Shown here: positions 31,449-32,483 of the stretch, one piece after another
Position numbering within the stretch: the first letter of the stretch is position 1
Layout of the letters: the number at the start of each line of letters is the position of its first letter
Assembly (NCBI GenBank): GCA_947627435.1
Contig: CANQWB010000001.1
Coordinates: 71,952-104,434, forward strand
Direction of reading: 5' to 3'
DNA length: 32,483 nucleotides
From: an uncultured Bacilli bacterium
Lineage (GTDB): Bacteria > Bacillota_I > Bacilli_A > RF39 > UBA660
Notes under the pieces: generated by a model
Told to the model about the DNA's origin: nothing
The model's input: only the letters and a program-made list of their open reading frames with translations
Databases searched by the model: none
Translations under genes and position numbers: made by a program

Positions 31449-32483
31449 ATGAAAGTAGAAACAATGAAAATGATGGCGAATGAAGTTCCAAATTTGGACA
31501 TGGCTAAAAAATTAATGGAAAGTTTAAATCATTTATCTGATAATGATATAAAATTATTATTACAGGAACTCAAGAATTGTGATTATAACGAAAATGCATA
31601 TAAAATTGTTATCAATTCAGAAGTATTAGAAAAAAGAACAACCAAAGAACAAATTCAATTAATGAAGGTCTTTAAAAATTGCGACTATAACAAATATGCA
31701 TATAAAATTGTTACCGATTCAGAAGTATTAGAGAAAAGAACAACCAAAGAACAAATTCAATTAATGAAGGTCTTTAAAAATTGCGATTATAACAAATATG
31801 CATATAAAATTGTTACCGATTCAGAAGTATTAGAGAAAAGAACAACCAAAGAACAAATTCAGTTAATGAAGGTCTTCAAAAATTGCGATTATAACAAATA
31901 TGCATATAGAATTGTTACCGATTCAAATGTGTTGAAAGTAAGAACAATCGAAGAACAAATTCAGCTAATAGAAACCCTCAAGAATTGTGACTGCAATAAA
32001 TATGCAAGTAATATAGCTACCAATTTCAATGTATTAGAAGCAAGAACAACTGCAGAGCAAATTAGGTTAATGGAAGCCCTAAAGAATTGTGATTATCATG
32101 AATATGCAAGTAATATAGCTACTAATTCAAATGTATTAGAAAAAAGAACAACTGAAGAGCAAATTCAGTTAATGAAAGCTTTCAAGAATTGTGACTATGA
32201 TTACTGTGCATATAAAATAGTTGTCAATTCAGATGTATTAGAAAAAAGAACAACTGAAGAGCAAATCAAGTTAATGGAAGAACTCAAGAATTGCGATTAT
32301 AATGAATATGCAAGTAATATAGCTACCGATCCTAATGTATTAAAAGAAAGAACAGCTGAAGAACAAATTAGGTTAATGGAAGCCCTCAACAATTGTGACT
32401 ATAATAAATATGCAAGTAATATAGCTACCGATCCTAATGTATTAAAAGAAAGAACAGCTGAAGAACAAATTAGGTTAATGGAA
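31449..32483 (+). CDS. Tandem 34-residue-repeat protein, helical solenoid-like (3' end beyond window)
   Basis: Not in the track because it runs off the right edge; I translated 345 open codons from the ATG at 31449, which has GAGGTGG upstream. After an N-terminal part of about 32 residues (MKVETMKMMANEVPNL...) come at least nine units and the start of a tenth of 34 residues (102 bp) with the pattern EQIxLMxxxKNCDYNxYAxxI followed by SxVLExRT. Units are helical (two helices each by pattern), fitting an alpha-solenoid scaffold. There is no signal peptide or TM in the visible part. Units two and three differ at one of 102 bases. The family is unknown to me; a protein-binding role would be only a guess. 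Confidence 0.8.
   Translation, partial: MKVETMKMMANEVPNLDMAKKLMESLNHLSDNDIKLLLQELKNCDYNENAYKIVINSEVLEKRTTKEQIQLMKVFKNCDYNKYAYKIVTDSEVLEKRTTKEQIQLMKVFKNCDYNKYAYKIVTDSEVLEKRTTKEQIQLMKVFKNCDYNKYAYRIVTDSNVLKVRTIEEQIQLIETLKNCDCNKYASNIATNFNVLEARTTAEQIRLMEALKNCDYHEYASNIATNSNVLEKRTTEEQIQLMKAFKNCDYDYCAYKIVVNSDVLEKRTTEEQIKLMEELKNCDYNEYASNIATDPNVLKERTAEEQIRLMEALNNCDYNKYASNIATDPNVLKERTAEEQIRLME
31647..32483 (+). repeat. 102-bp tandem repeat array inside the gene
   Basis: Unit borders are clear at 31647, 31749 and 31851 and continue every 102 bp. 31647-31748 and 31749-31850 differ at one base. A second homogenised group lies at the right end, where about 75 bp ending in TTAGGTTAATGGAA are repeated exactly. 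Confidence 0.85.

Noticed and set aside
24697-32483. DGR template repeat or reverse transcriptase inside the window
   Set aside because: No ORF has reverse-transcriptase motifs, and by eye I found no second copy of the GC-rich variable-region words on either strand.
31647-32483. CRISPR array
   Set aside because: The 102-bp units are an uninterrupted open reading frame without spacers between conserved repeats.
1-32483. Mycoplasma-type genetic code (TGA as Trp)
   Set aside because: Trp is written TGG throughout, and TGA serves as a stop in overlapping gene pairs (for example at 11685 and 19055).

Overview
The window is AT-rich, Gram-positive-type DNA. Shine-Dalgarno sites are strong (AGGAGG, AAAGGAG), TTG starts occur, short U-tailed hairpins end the operons, and TGA is used as a stop. 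MurF shows a walled cell, so this is not a true mollicute. The best guess is an uncultured, probably gut-associated Bacillota (Bacilli or RF39-like, or low-GC Clostridia). The taxonomy is an inference and has low confidence.

Region 1 (1 to about 6,600, all on the minus strand) is the larger part of an integrated filamentous-phage (inovirus-like) element. It runs off the left edge. Reading right to left it holds four unrecognised or regulatory genes (one a winged-helix protein), three tiny genes, an AT-rich/iteron/hairpin block that looks like an origin, a small likely ssDNA-binding protein, a 63-aa major coat protein followed by its own terminator, a set of tiny one-TM virion proteins, a 594-aa signal-peptide and TM-anchored adhesin like pIII, five more tiny TM proteins, and the N-terminus of a Zot/pI-type assembly ATPase cut by the window edge. 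Many of these genes are too short for, or mis-started in, the ORF track. Three near-identical promoter modules drive the ssb, coat and tip-protein blocks. No replication initiator or integrase is visible; they may lie to the left.

Region 2 (6,610-10,290) is an orphan terminator followed by a secreted, membrane-anchored M60-type (HExxH) metallopeptidase with two Ig-like modules, a typical mucin-targeting enzyme.

Region 3 (10,379-24,806) is a surface-polysaccharide locus. It has an O-antigen polymerase/ligase-like membrane protein, several GT2 enzymes, an ABC-2 exporter pair, two multi-domain glycosyltransferases that share a homologous module, a HAD-type protein, GtrA and GtrB, a GT4 enzyme and a split Alg14/Alg13-like pair whose Alg13 half carries an extra membrane domain.

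Region 4 (24,703-26,630) is the most interesting part. It is a self-contained cassette bounded by 56-bp direct repeats. A type IV prepilin-like N-terminus is fused to a C-type-lectin/FGE-like C-terminus whose last ~117 bp have the hallmarks of a diversity-generating retroelement (DGR) variable region: a sharp composition shift, a run of NNC/NNT codons, and an 8-bp-stem/5-nt-loop GC-rich hairpin 9 nt after the stop. No reverse transcriptase or template repeat is visible, so the retroelement core would have to lie elsewhere. A run of ten Gs sits in the leader of this gene, a possible phase-variable switch.

Region 5 (26,698-32,483) holds an Rpn-family nuclease/transposase gene with a read-through-blocking leader, convergent murF, divergent pcrA, a small membrane protein, and the first 345 codons of a protein made of near-identical 34-residue repeats that runs off the right edge.
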